Source: Tepiditoga spiralis | GTDB lineage: Bacteria > Thermotogota > Thermotogae > Petrotogales > Petrotogaceae | Direction of reading: 5' to 3' | DNA length: 64,000 nucleotides | Assembly: GCF_014701195.1 (NCBI RefSeq) | Contig: NZ_AP018712.1 | Location: forward strand, 2,312,501-2,376,500 | Shown: piece by piece, positions 24,713-33,107 of the stretch | Layout of the letters: every line of letters begins with the position of its first letter | How positions within the stretch are numbered: position 1 is the first letter of the stretch | Translations under genes and position numbers: made by a program | The notes under the pieces: model-generated | Databases searched by the model: none | What the model saw: only the letters and a program-made list of their open reading frames with translations | Told to the model about the DNA's origin: nothing

Positions 24713-25945
24713 ATGAAAGATCAAAAACCTCTTTATGAAATTCTAAGACCAAAAAATTTAAATGAAATTTTTGGAAATAACAAATTAAAAACTCTTTTAA
24801 AAAATTGGATAAAAAATGAAGTTGTAAAATCTTTTATACTATACGGAGATCCTGGTTGTGGTAAAACATCAATTATAAATGCTTTTTTAAATGAAGTATC
24901 TAATTATTACGATTTATACAAAATTTCAGGAGCTATGGAAGGTTCTAAAACTTTAAAAAATATTATAAAAAGTGAAAAAACTTTATTTTCAAAACCTAAA
25001 ATACTTTTTGTAGATGAAATTCATAGACTGAATAAAGCAGAACAAGATGTATTGTTGTTGAGTGTAGAAAAAGGAGAAATAATTTTATTGGGTTCTACTA
25101 CAGAAAATCCTGCAATAAGTATAAATCCAGCTCTTTTATCTAGAGTTTTAACTTTTAAAATTGAACAATTAAATAAAACTGACTTTCAATCTTTATTTGA
25201 AAAAATTGAAAATTACTATAATATAAAAATAAATAATGAAATAAGGAACGTACTATATAATTATTCATATGATATTAGAAGAATAATAAACATAATAGAA
25301 GCTGTTTTTGAAAGTGGCATTAAAGATATAACTATTGATTCTTTAACTCCATTTATTGATAAAATTAATTCATATAACACAAATGATAAGTATTCATATA
25401 TTTCTGCTTATATAAAAAGTATAAGAGGAAGCGATCCAGATGCCGCTATTTTATATCTTGCTTATATGTTAGAAAGCGGTGAAGATCCAATTTATATAGC
25501 AAGAAGAATGGTAATATCGGCTTCTGAAGACATTGGACTTTCAGATCCAAATGCTCTTAATATAGCTATTTCTGCATTAAATGCCGTTGAAAAAATAGGA
25601 TATCCTGAGTGTTATTATGCTTTAGCTCAAGCTACAATTTATTTAAGCGTTACATCTAAATCCAATAGCGTTGGAATTGCTTACAATAAAGCAAAAAAAA
25701 TAATTAAAGAAAAAAATATTAAAATTCCAAAACATCTAATTAACTCTATTAATAAAAATCATAAAAAACAAGGTTTTGGAATTGGTTATAAGTATCCACA
25801 TGATTTTAATGGTTTTGTAAAACAAAACTATATGCCAATAGGCTTAGAAAACTATGTTTTTTATAATCCACAAAAAAATGCTGTTGAAAAAAAGATAGAA
25901 GAAAAATTAAAAAAATTGTGGGAAAATAAAAAAAAATATGACTAA
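24713..25945 (+). CDS. rarA: Replication-associated recombination ATPase RarA/MgsA
   Basis: This AAA+ clamp-loader-like ATPase acts at stalled replication forks. The start PLYEILRPKNLNEIFGNNK is the RarA opening. Walker A is GDPGCGKTS (residues 45-53), Walker B is ILFVDEIHR (about 99-107), sensor 1 is LGSTTENPA, and LLSRVLTF carries the arginine finger. The tetramerisation region EDPIYIARRMVISASEDIGLSDPNAL and the C-terminal GFGIGYKYPHDF are conserved. The length of 410 residues is normal. It is a single gene, convergent with the S4 gene. Confidence 0.93.
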   Translation: MKDQKPLYEILRPKNLNEIFGNNKLKTLLKNWIKNEVVKSFILYGDPGCGKTSIINAFLNEVSNYYDLYKISGAMEGSKTLKNIIKSEKTLFSKPKILFVDEIHRLNKAEQDVLLLSVEKGEIILLGSTTENPAISINPALLSRVLTFKIEQLNKTDFQSLFEKIENYYNIKINNEIRNVLYNYSYDIRRIINIIEAVFESGIKDITIDSLTPFIDKINSYNTNDKYSYISAYIKSIRGSDPDAAILYLAYMLESGEDPIYIARRMVISASEDIGLSDPNALNIAISALNAVEKIGYPECYYALAQATIYLSVTSKSNSVGIAYNKAKKIIKEKNIKIPKHLINSINKNHKKQGFGIGYKYPHDFNGFVKQNYMPIGLENYVFYNPQKNAVEKKIEEKLKKLWENKKKYD

Positions 25946-25984
25946 AGTAATATAAGTGGAGTAAACTCAACTATTACTTTAGTC
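25940..25984. terminator. Long inverted repeat between rarA and the S4 gene
   Basis: A 13-bp stem (GACTAAAGTAATA with TATTACTTTAGTC) encloses a second small hairpin (GAG TAAA CTC). It overlaps the rarA stop and lies before the stop of the convergent gene. It lacks a strict T-run, so bidirectional termination is probable but not proven. Confidence 0.6.
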
Positions 25985-25997
25985 ATTAAAATATAAA

Positions 25998-26222
25998 TTA
26001 TTTTCTATGTTCTTTTAAAATTTCAAAAGAAGTATTTTCTTTTATTTTTATTGTTATTACTCTATTTGCAAGTTCAATAGTTATTAAATCATTTTCCTTT
26101 AATTTATATGATGGTTTTAAAATTTTTTCATTTTTTTTGACCTTTCCTCCTTCACACAAATCATGAGCTAAAACACGCCTTTTTACAATCTTTGAGTTCA
26201 TTAAAAACTTATCCAATCTCAT
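25998..26222 (-). CDS. S4-domain RNA-binding protein
   Basis: This 74-residue protein is a single S4 domain: MRLDKFLMNSKIVKRRVLAHDLCEGGKVKKN is the RNA-binding helix-turn of the family, and the rest is the beta hairpin. It resembles RlbA/Hsp15-like proteins that bind ribosomal RNA of stalled large subunits. The open frame begins at 26261, but ATG at 26222 lies after GGAGGTACTTTAT and matches the family start. Function inferred from the family. Confidence 0.82.
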   Translation of the reverse strand: MRLDKFLMNSKIVKRRVLAHDLCEGGKVKKNEKILKPSYKLKENDLITIELANRVITIKIKENTSFEILKEHRK

Positions 26223-26319
26223 ATAAAGTACCTCCATTTGAAATGATGAAAATTTTTTCATTTTTTAATCTTAACTATATTTTAACACACTTAAAGAACG
26301 TTCAACAAAAATTTATGAC

Positions 26320-26349
26320 TTGACATTTAAAGTTCATATTTATTATAAT
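26320..26349 (+). promoter_or_regulatory. Consensus sigma-A promoter of the peptide transporter operon
   Basis: TTGACA at 26320-26325 and TATAAT at 26344-26349, separated by 18 bases, form one of the cleanest promoters in the window. The in-frame TTG within this -35 box is the apparent upstream limit of the first coding frame and should not be used as its start. Confidence 0.85.
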
Positions 26350-26382
26350 ATATCAGAGGCAAAATTCAAATATGGGGTGAGA

Positions 26383-27414
26383 ATGTTGAATGAACCAGTA
26401 TTGGTTGTTAAAGACCTTAAAACGTACTTTGATATAGCAGAAGGAACTGTTAAGGCTGTTAATGGTGTTTCTTTTGTTCTACACAAAAACGAAGCATTGG
26501 GTGTTGTTGGTGAAACTGGATCTGGAAAAAGTGTTACTATGAAATCAATAATGGGTATGATTAAAAAACCTGGTTACATAGTAGATGGAAGTCAGATTCT
26601 TTTTAACACTAATGAATTTTCACACGATGGAAGTATGGAACAAGTAAATTTAGCTAAATTAAGTCAAAAAGCTTTTACAAGAATCAGAGGAAAACATATT
26701 GGAATGGTTTTCCAAGATCCAATGGCTTCTTTGAATCCAATGTATACAGTTGCTGATCAAATGATTGAAACAATCGTTTATCATCAAGATGTTACTCCAG
26801 AAGAAGCAAGGAAAATAGCTATTGAACTATTAAAAAAAGTTGGTTTACCTAATCCAGAACAAAGAATTGACGACTACCCATTTCAATTTTCTGGTGGTCA
26901 AAGGCAAAGAATTATAATTGCTATAGGGCTTTCGTGTAACCCTGAAGTTTTAGTTGCAGATGAACCTACAACTGCTTTAGATGTTACAATTCAAGCTCAG
27001 ATTTTAGAATTAATGAAAGACTTGCAAAAAGAATATCAAACTGGTATGATATATATAACGCATGATCTTTCTGTTGTTGCAGAAATTGCTGATAAAGTTA
27101 TGGTAATGTACGGTGGAAATCAAATGGAACTTGCTGATGTTAATACAATCTTTGATAGACCTATGCATCCATATACTCATGCTTTGCTTTCTTGTATTCC
27201 AAGGCATGATGCAAAAAATGAAGAATTAAATCCTATTCCAGGACAACCACCTATAATGTTAAATCCTCCTGCTCTTTGTCCATTTTTACCAAGATGTCCA
27301 AGAGCAACCGAAAGATGTAAAAAAGAATGGCCGGAATTAACAGAAATAGAAGAAAATCATTTTATAAGATGTTTTAATCCGGTTATAACGAAAAAAACGG
27401 AGGATGATAAATAA
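26383..27414 (+). CDS. oppD: Peptide ABC transporter ATP-binding protein (OppD/DppD type)
   Basis: This is one of the two ATPases that power peptide import. Walker A is GETGSGKS (about residues 43-50), the Q-loop is FQDPMASLNP, the signature is FSGGQRQR (about 170) and Walker B is VLVADEPTTALD. The C-terminal oligopeptide tail has the four-cysteine pattern CPFLPRCPRATERC...RC seen in OppD/F, where a cluster is bound in some members. ATG at 26383 follows GGGGTGAG; the longer frame would start in the promoter. First gene of the operon, overlapping oppF by one base. Substrates could also be oligosaccharides, as in some Thermotogota. Confidence 0.9.
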   Translation: MLNEPVLVVKDLKTYFDIAEGTVKAVNGVSFVLHKNEALGVVGETGSGKSVTMKSIMGMIKKPGYIVDGSQILFNTNEFSHDGSMEQVNLAKLSQKAFTRIRGKHIGMVFQDPMASLNPMYTVADQMIETIVYHQDVTPEEARKIAIELLKKVGLPNPEQRIDDYPFQFSGGQRQRIIIAIGLSCNPEVLVADEPTTALDVTIQAQILELMKDLQKEYQTGMIYITHDLSVVAEIADKVMVMYGGNQMELADVNTIFDRPMHPYTHALLSCIPRHDAKNEELNPIPGQPPIMLNPPALCPFLPRCPRATERCKKEWPELTEIEENHFIRCFNPVITKKTEDDK

Positions 27415-28565
27415 TGTTGCTCAGAGTTGACAATTTAAAAAAATACTTTCCAATGAAACATGGATTTATCATAGAAAGAACTGTAGGATATGTAAAGGCT
27501 GTTGATGGAGTTTCTTTTTCAATTGATTCAGGAGAAACATATGGACTAGTTGGTGAATCTGGATGTGGAAAGACTACAATTGGAAAAACTATTATAAGAC
27601 TTCATGATCCAACATTTGGTAAGATTTATTTAGAAGATAAAGAAACAGCTCATTACTTTATGAAACATAATGAAGCTAAATCATTTTTAAAAACAGAATA
27701 TGTTGAAGTTGCAAAAGATTTAAAGAAAAAATATAAGACTAATGCTCTTGATCAAATACCAGAATACCAAAGAAAGTACTTTAAAAAAATATACGATGAA
27801 GGTGAAGATGCATTCTATAATGAAATGATGCATAATTTGCATGAAAAAAGAGCTTACTTTAGAAAGAATGTTGGTATGGTTTTCCAAGATCCTACCTCAT
27901 CATTAAATCCAAGAATGACCGTTGGTCAAACTTTAATAGAACCTATGTTGTTTCATAAAGTTGTTACTAGTAAGCAAAAAGCTAAAAATATTGCAATGGA
28001 CTTACTTGAAAAAGTTGGTTTAAAAAGATATCATGTAGATAGATATCCTCACCAATTTTCTGGTGGTCAAAGACAAAGAATTGCAATTGCAAGAGCAATA
28101 GTGTTAAAACCAAAATTAATAATATTGGATGAACCAACATCAGCACTTGACGTTTCGGTTCAAGCACAAATTATTGCTTTATTAAAAGATTTACAAAAAG
28201 AATTGAATGCTGGATTTGTATTTATTTCTCATGATTTGGGTGTTGTTAGATTTATTTCTTCTTATGTTGGTGTAATGTATTTGGGAAGAATGGCTGAATT
28301 TGGAAATTCAGATGAAATATTTGATAATCCAAAGCATCCTTATTCAGAAGCATTATTAAACTCTGCTCCAATTCCAGATCCACATAAAAGAAGAGATAGA
28401 AAACAATTTATAATAAAGGGTCAAATTCCATCTCCAATAAATAGACCAAGTGGCTGTTTCTTTAGTCCAAGATGTAAGTATGTAAAGGCTGAATGTAAAA
28501 AATCATTCCCAAATTACTATGATGTTGGAGAAAATCACAAAGTAGGATGTTTCTTATATAAGTGA
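27414..28565 (+). CDS. oppF: Peptide ABC transporter ATP-binding protein (OppF type) with an insert
   Basis: This is the second ATPase of the transporter. Walker A is GESGCGKTT, the Q-loop is VFQDPTSSLNPR, the signature is FSGGQRQR, and Walker B is LIILDEPTSALD. Between Walker A and the Q-loop there are about 65 extra residues, from about LEDKETAHYF to HEKRAYFRKN. They are highly charged and probably helical, raising the length to 383 against the usual 320-330. The C-terminal cysteine tail (CFFSPRCKYVKAEC) is present. It starts one base before the oppD stop ends. Confidence 0.9.
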   Translation: MLLRVDNLKKYFPMKHGFIIERTVGYVKAVDGVSFSIDSGETYGLVGESGCGKTTIGKTIIRLHDPTFGKIYLEDKETAHYFMKHNEAKSFLKTEYVEVAKDLKKKYKTNALDQIPEYQRKYFKKIYDEGEDAFYNEMMHNLHEKRAYFRKNVGMVFQDPTSSLNPRMTVGQTLIEPMLFHKVVTSKQKAKNIAMDLLEKVGLKRYHVDRYPHQFSGGQRQRIAIARAIVLKPKLIILDEPTSALDVSVQAQIIALLKDLQKELNAGFVFISHDLGVVRFISSYVGVMYLGRMAEFGNSDEIFDNPKHPYSEALLNSAPIPDPHKRRDRKQFIIKGQIPSPINRPSGCFFSPRCKYVKAECKKSFPNYYDVGENHKVGCFLYK

Positions 28566-28595
28566 TACAAAAAAACTCAGAGGGGAGGGCATTAC

Positions 28596-30347
28596 ATGAA
28601 GAAACTTTTAGTGTTGTTTGTTGTTGTTTTTGCAGCATTGGCTATGTTTGCTGATGATGTTGAATGGTTAGTTGAAAATGTTAGCGGAGGTCAAAGAGGT
28701 GGAACATTATATTTAACAACCACTGATGGCCCAAAAACTTTAAACTCTTATCAAGCACAAGAAACTTCAAGTACAGATATATTAGCATGGTTATTTGATT
28801 CTGCTATGCAAAGTAATAATAAAGGTATTACTTCATTACAAGCTATGGCAAAATCTTTTAGCGTAGAAGAAACACAAAGCGGTACATTCACTGGTGTTAA
28901 ATACACATTCACCTTAAGAAAAGGCTTAAAATGGTCTGATGGTGTACCAATAACAGCTGATGATTTTGTTTTTACAGCAGAAAAAATTGCATTTGTTAAT
29001 GAAATGACAGCAAATGGAAATGGTGCTTATCTTGATGATAAAGATAACTTACCTGTAGTAAAAAAAGTTGATGATTACACTGTAACATTTACTTATGAAA
29101 AATCAAAATTCAGACAAGGTTACACAATGCTTGGTGGAATGACTATATTCCCAAAACATTATTTTGCTGATAAAGTTGATACACCTGAACATTTTAAACA
29201 AACATGGACTGTAGATCAAATTGATAAATTAGTTACTTCTGGACCATTTATTTTATCAGAATATAAAGAAGGCGTTAGATTAGTATTAAAAAGAAACCCT
29301 TATTACTATGCAAAATCTAAAGACGGAGTACAATTACCTTATTTAGATGAAGTTGTATACAATATAGTTCCTAATACTAATACAGAATTACTTAAGTTTG
29401 AAGCTGGTGAATCTGATATCTTTGCACCAAATGCAAAAGATTTCCCACAAATTAAATCAGAAGCTTCTGAAAAAGGTTGGAATGTTGTTGTTGGTGGACC
29501 AGCACTCGGTTCTCAATTTATTGCATTTAACTTTAATGCTCCAGACAAATATAAAAGAGCATGGTTTAGAAACGTAAACTTTAGAAAAGCTATTGCATTT
29601 GCTTTTGATAAACAATCAATAATTGATAATCTTTACAATGGATTAGGAGTACCTCTTTATGGACCAACTTCTTCTTCATCAGGATTCTATGATCCAGAAG
29701 TAGAAAACTTAGGTTACAGATTCTCAATTTCAAAAGCTAAGAGATACTTGAAAAAAGCAGGATTTACATGGAATGCAGACGGTAAATTAGTTGATAAAGA
29801 TGGAAATATTGTTAAATACACACTTTCAACAAATGTTGGTAACAATGTAAGAGAAGAAATTGGAAATATTTTATCTGACTCTCTTGCTAAACTTGGTATA
29901 GAAGTTGTATTTAGACCTATTGCATTCAATACTCTCGTTCAAAAGTTATTTGGTGGAGATTGGGATTCAATAATTATAGGTCTTACAGGTGGAGTAGATC
30001 TCGGTGACGGTTGGAATGTAAATAGATTAGACGGTGGTCTTCATTTCTGGAACTATAGCCCTGAAAGTCAAAAATGGGTAGATAAAGATGATTATTTTGT
30101 TCCTGATTATGAAAAGAGAATTGATGAAATCTTCAAAGAACAAGCAGTTACTTTAAATCAAGACAAATTAAAAGAACTTTTCAATGAATATCAAATGTTA
30201 GTAGCTCAAAATCAAATATTAGTTTATACAGTAGCTCAAAATTACTTAGTTGCTTATAAAAAATCAGTACATATATTCAACCCAACACCATCTCCAGCAG
30301 CACCAACACTTTGGAAAAGATACTGTATTTGGAAAGAAACAAAATAA
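28596..30347 (+). CDS. oppA: Extracytoplasmic peptide-binding protein (family 5)
   Basis: This is the solute-binding component. The signal peptide is MKKLLVLFVVVFAALAMFA, with a cleavage site before DD. Its lack of a lipobox cysteine suggests a periplasmic, not lipid-anchored, protein, fitting a toga-bearing diderm. Family 5 motifs: YTFTLRKGLKWSDGVPITADDFVF near residue 110 and FRNVNFRKAIAFAFDKQSI near 330. The length of 583 residues is normal. A terminator after it would let it be made in excess over the membrane parts. The substrate (peptide or sugar) is not decided by sequence alone. Confidence 0.9.
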   Translation: MKKLLVLFVVVFAALAMFADDVEWLVENVSGGQRGGTLYLTTTDGPKTLNSYQAQETSSTDILAWLFDSAMQSNNKGITSLQAMAKSFSVEETQSGTFTGVKYTFTLRKGLKWSDGVPITADDFVFTAEKIAFVNEMTANGNGAYLDDKDNLPVVKKVDDYTVTFTYEKSKFRQGYTMLGGMTIFPKHYFADKVDTPEHFKQTWTVDQIDKLVTSGPFILSEYKEGVRLVLKRNPYYYAKSKDGVQLPYLDEVVYNIVPNTNTELLKFEAGESDIFAPNAKDFPQIKSEASEKGWNVVVGGPALGSQFIAFNFNAPDKYKRAWFRNVNFRKAIAFAFDKQSIIDNLYNGLGVPLYGPTSSSSGFYDPEVENLGYRFSISKAKRYLKKAGFTWNADGKLVDKDGNIVKYTLSTNVGNNVREEIGNILSDSLAKLGIEVVFRPIAFNTLVQKLFGGDWDSIIIGLTGGVDLGDGWNVNRLDGGLHFWNYSPESQKWVDKDDYFVPDYEKRIDEIFKEQAVTLNQDKLKELFNEYQMLVAQNQILVYTVAQNYLVAYKKSVHIFNPTPSPAAPTLWKRYCIWKETK

Positions 30348-30353
30348 TAATTT

Positions 30354-30388
30354 AGCATGGAGAGCTTAGCTCTCCTGCTATATTTTTT
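30354..30388 (+). terminator. Internal (partial) terminator between binding protein and permeases
   Basis: The hairpin AGCAtGGAGAGC TTA GCTCTCCtGCT, followed by ATATTTTTT, ends just before the SD of the next gene. Such elements commonly set the binding protein above the permeases. Confidence 0.75.
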
Positions 30389-30405
30389 AAAGGAGGATGA
30401 AAAAG

Positions 30406-31377
30406 TTGTTAAAGTACATCTTGAGAAGATTACTCTTTTCAATACCTGTTTTAATTGGTGCTTCTTTCATTGCATTTTTAATAATTGCTTTGGCACCTGG
30501 GGATTTCTTGGATCAACAAAGAATGAATCCTACTATTAAGCAAGAAAAGATTCATCAACTTGAAAAAGAGTATGGTTTAGACAAAAACGTCTTTATAAGG
30601 TATGGTCTTTGGATAAAGAATGTTCTTAAGGGAAACTGGGGTTATTCTTTCTCTTATAAAATGCCTGTATGGAATATTTTAGGTGGAAGACTTGAAGCTA
30701 CTCTTTTATTAAGTATTACAACATTTATTTTTTCCTGGGGGATTGGAATCCCACTGGGGATATACTCAGCACTGCATCAATACACAGTGTCTGATCAATT
30801 TTTAACAGTATTTGGATTTATTGGAATTTCTATTCCTACGTTCTTTTTTTCATTGTTATGGCTTTTTATGTCAGCAAAGACACATTGGTTCCCTGTTGGT
30901 GGAATGATTTCAAATTCATTTGATAATCTTCCATGGTGGAAACAAATAGGAGATTATTTTTGGCATGTAATAGGACCAATGGTTACTTTGGGTTATGCTT
31001 CTCTTGCCAGTACAATGAGAATTATGAGAGGTCAATTATTAGATGAAATGAATAAAGAATATGTTCAATTTGTAGAAGCAAAGGGTATGCCAAGAAAAAC
31101 AAAAATATATAAACATGCTTTAAGAAATGCCATTAATCCTATTGTTACTGCATTAGGGTATACACTTGCTGGATTACTTGGTGGTTCTTTAATTACAGAA
31201 AATATCTTTGGATGGCCTGGAATGGGTTCATTAATGTTACAAGCTTTAAATATGCAAGATCAATTTTTAGTTATGGCTAATCTTATGTTGAGTGCATTTT
31301 TACTTATAATTGGTAATTTAGTAGCAGATATTTTACTTGCTGCTGTTGATCCAAGAGTAAGATTTAGACTTTCTTAA
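30406..31377 (+). CDS. oppB: Peptide ABC transporter permease (OppB/DppB type)
   Basis: This integral membrane subunit has about six helices. The N-terminal membrane anchor is RRLLFSIPVLIGASFIAFLII. The permease-ATPase coupling motif appears as EAKGMPRKTKIYKHALRNAINPI. TTG at 30406 is preferred: the ATG at 30397 directly abuts AGGAGG, while TTG is nine bases away and gives MLKYILRRLL. The length of 323 residues is standard. It forms the channel with OppC. Confidence 0.9.
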   Translation: MLKYILRRLLFSIPVLIGASFIAFLIIALAPGDFLDQQRMNPTIKQEKIHQLEKEYGLDKNVFIRYGLWIKNVLKGNWGYSFSYKMPVWNILGGRLEATLLLSITTFIFSWGIGIPLGIYSALHQYTVSDQFLTVFGFIGISIPTFFFSLLWLFMSAKTHWFPVGGMISNSFDNLPWWKQIGDYFWHVIGPMVTLGYASLASTMRIMRGQLLDEMNKEYVQFVEAKGMPRKTKIYKHALRNAINPIVTALGYTLAGLLGGSLITENIFGWPGMGSLMLQALNMQDQFLVMANLMLSAFLLIIGNLVADILLAAVDPRVRFRLS

Positions 31378-31390
31378 CGGAGGTAAAAGG

Positions 31391-33070
31391 ATGAATCCTG
31401 ATAAAAATAAGATAAATAATGATACAAAAAATAAAGAAAATGAAAAAGAAGATGTTTTTGAACAAGAATTTTTATCTACTCCACAATTAGTTTGGAGAAT
31501 CATAAAAAAACATAAACTTGGTGTTATTTCAATGTGGGTTCTTGCAATACTTTACTTTTTTGCAATATTTGCTGACTTTTTCTCACCAATGGACCCTTAT
31601 AAAAACCACATTGAATATAGATTTATGCATTCAACAAAGATGCACAGTACAAACTTAATAACTGGAGAAAAAACAAAGAGATATGTAAACTTATACACTT
31701 TAGAAAGAGATCCAGTTACAAGAAAAGGAACTTTTGTTGAAGCTACTCATTTTGATAAATTAAAAGCTATTAATTCTGATAATGGTAAAGAAGAAACATA
31801 TCAACTTGGAAAGTATAGTGAAACTTTTAATTCTACCATTACTGAAATGTACTTTAATTACTATATAGTGAATAAAGCAGTTACAAAAGATGGTCAAGAA
31901 ATACTTTTAGATAAAAAAAGTGTAAATGATCAAATTTTACTTCCTATTTCTTTATTTGAAAAAGATAAACAAGCTACAGCACCTGTAAGAGATAAAGATG
32001 GATTTTTAAAGCCTAATTTTTCAAACTTTTTAACAGGAAATGAAGTGCTCTATAAAGAAGACAAAAGAGATATAGCAATTGACGAAGCAAAGAGTAATTG
32101 GAAGTATGGTTCTAAAATAAAAGATAAAGATATAGTAAAAATAAATAAATACTTTAAGTTAGACTATATTTATGTTGGAACTGATAACTTTGATGAAGTT
32201 GATATTTATCCAGCAGATATACAAGGAGTTACCTTTAAAAGATACGATGTTAAGTTTTTCATCAAATCTTGGGATTATAAACTATTAGGTTTTATCCCTA
32301 CAAATGTACATTTTATTGGTGTAGAAAAAACCAAATTACCTTCTTTAAAAGATTATATCTCAAACGATGGTATATTCTATCTTTGGGGAGCAGATAAATT
32401 TGGCAGAGATATGCTTTCTAGACTTTTATATGGTTCAAGGGTATCACTTTCAATTGGTTTTGTAGGTATATTAATAACATTTACAATAGGTCTCTTCTTT
32501 GGTGGAGCTGCTGGTTATTATGGTGGCTGGGTAGATGAAGGATTAATGAGATTTACTGAAATATTAATGTCATTACCAAGTTTTTATTTACTTATAGCTC
32601 TTGGAGCATTATTACCGGGTGATTTATCTCCGGCATTAAGATATATGCTCATCATCGTCATACTTTCATTTATAAGTTGGCCAGGTATGGCAAGGGTTAT
32701 TAGAGGTATGACTCTTGGTATGAAATCTTCTGAATTTATTGAAGCTGCCGTAGCTTTGGGTTATCCTGGAAGAAGAATTATCTGGAAACATATGATACCT
32801 AACACTATGACATATATAATTGTATCTGCTACTATGGCAATACCATCATATATTATCGGTGAAGCAAGTTTGTCTTTCCTTGGTTTAGGAATTACAGAAC
32901 CTTCATCATCTTGGGGACTCATGTTATCACAAGCACAGAGCTTAGAAGCTTTAACAAATTATCCATGGCTTCTTATACCAGGACTTTTAATATTTATAAC
33001 TGCTCTTTCATTTAATCTCTTTGGAGATGCTTTAAGAGATGCTTTAGATCCAAGAGCTTTAGGTCATTAA
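31391..33070 (+). CDS. oppC: Peptide ABC transporter permease (OppC type) with a large extracytoplasmic insert
   Basis: This is the second channel subunit. The C-terminal 240 residues are an ordinary OppC: GADKFGRDMLSRLLYGSRVSLSIG, five further helices, and the coupling helix EAAVALGYPGRRIIWKHMIPN. Between the first helix (about 42-62, followed by FSPMDPYKNH) and this core lies about 250 residues of hydrophilic, beta-rich sequence. It would face the outside. Total length is 559 against about 300 usually. An intrinsic terminator follows. The insert shows no motif I recognise. Confidence 0.88.
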   Translation: MNPDKNKINNDTKNKENEKEDVFEQEFLSTPQLVWRIIKKHKLGVISMWVLAILYFFAIFADFFSPMDPYKNHIEYRFMHSTKMHSTNLITGEKTKRYVNLYTLERDPVTRKGTFVEATHFDKLKAINSDNGKEETYQLGKYSETFNSTITEMYFNYYIVNKAVTKDGQEILLDKKSVNDQILLPISLFEKDKQATAPVRDKDGFLKPNFSNFLTGNEVLYKEDKRDIAIDEAKSNWKYGSKIKDKDIVKINKYFKLDYIYVGTDNFDEVDIYPADIQGVTFKRYDVKFFIKSWDYKLLGFIPTNVHFIGVEKTKLPSLKDYISNDGIFYLWGADKFGRDMLSRLLYGSRVSLSIGFVGILITFTIGLFFGGAAGYYGGWVDEGLMRFTEILMSLPSFYLLIALGALLPGDLSPALRYMLIIVILSFISWPGMARVIRGMTLGMKSSEFIEAAVALGYPGRRIIWKHMIPNTMTYIIVSATMAIPSYIIGEASLSFLGLGITEPSSSWGLMLSQAQSLEALTNYPWLLIPGLLIFITALSFNLFGDALRDALDPRALGH

Positions 33071-33075
33071 TAATA

Positions 33076-33107
33076 AATGTACGGATATTTAATCCGTACA
33101 TTTTTTT
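33076..33107. terminator. Terminator of the peptide transporter operon
   Basis: An 11-bp stem (AATGTACGGAT with ATCCGTACATT) is followed by seven T on the plus strand. The minus-strand chemoreceptor gene ends inside it, so it may act in both directions. Confidence 0.85.

Noticed and set aside
26320-26382. Upstream extension of the oppD frame starting with TTG at 26320
   Set aside because: That TTG is the -35 box TTGACA of a consensus promoter and has no ribosome site; ATG 26383 after GGGGTGAG is correct.
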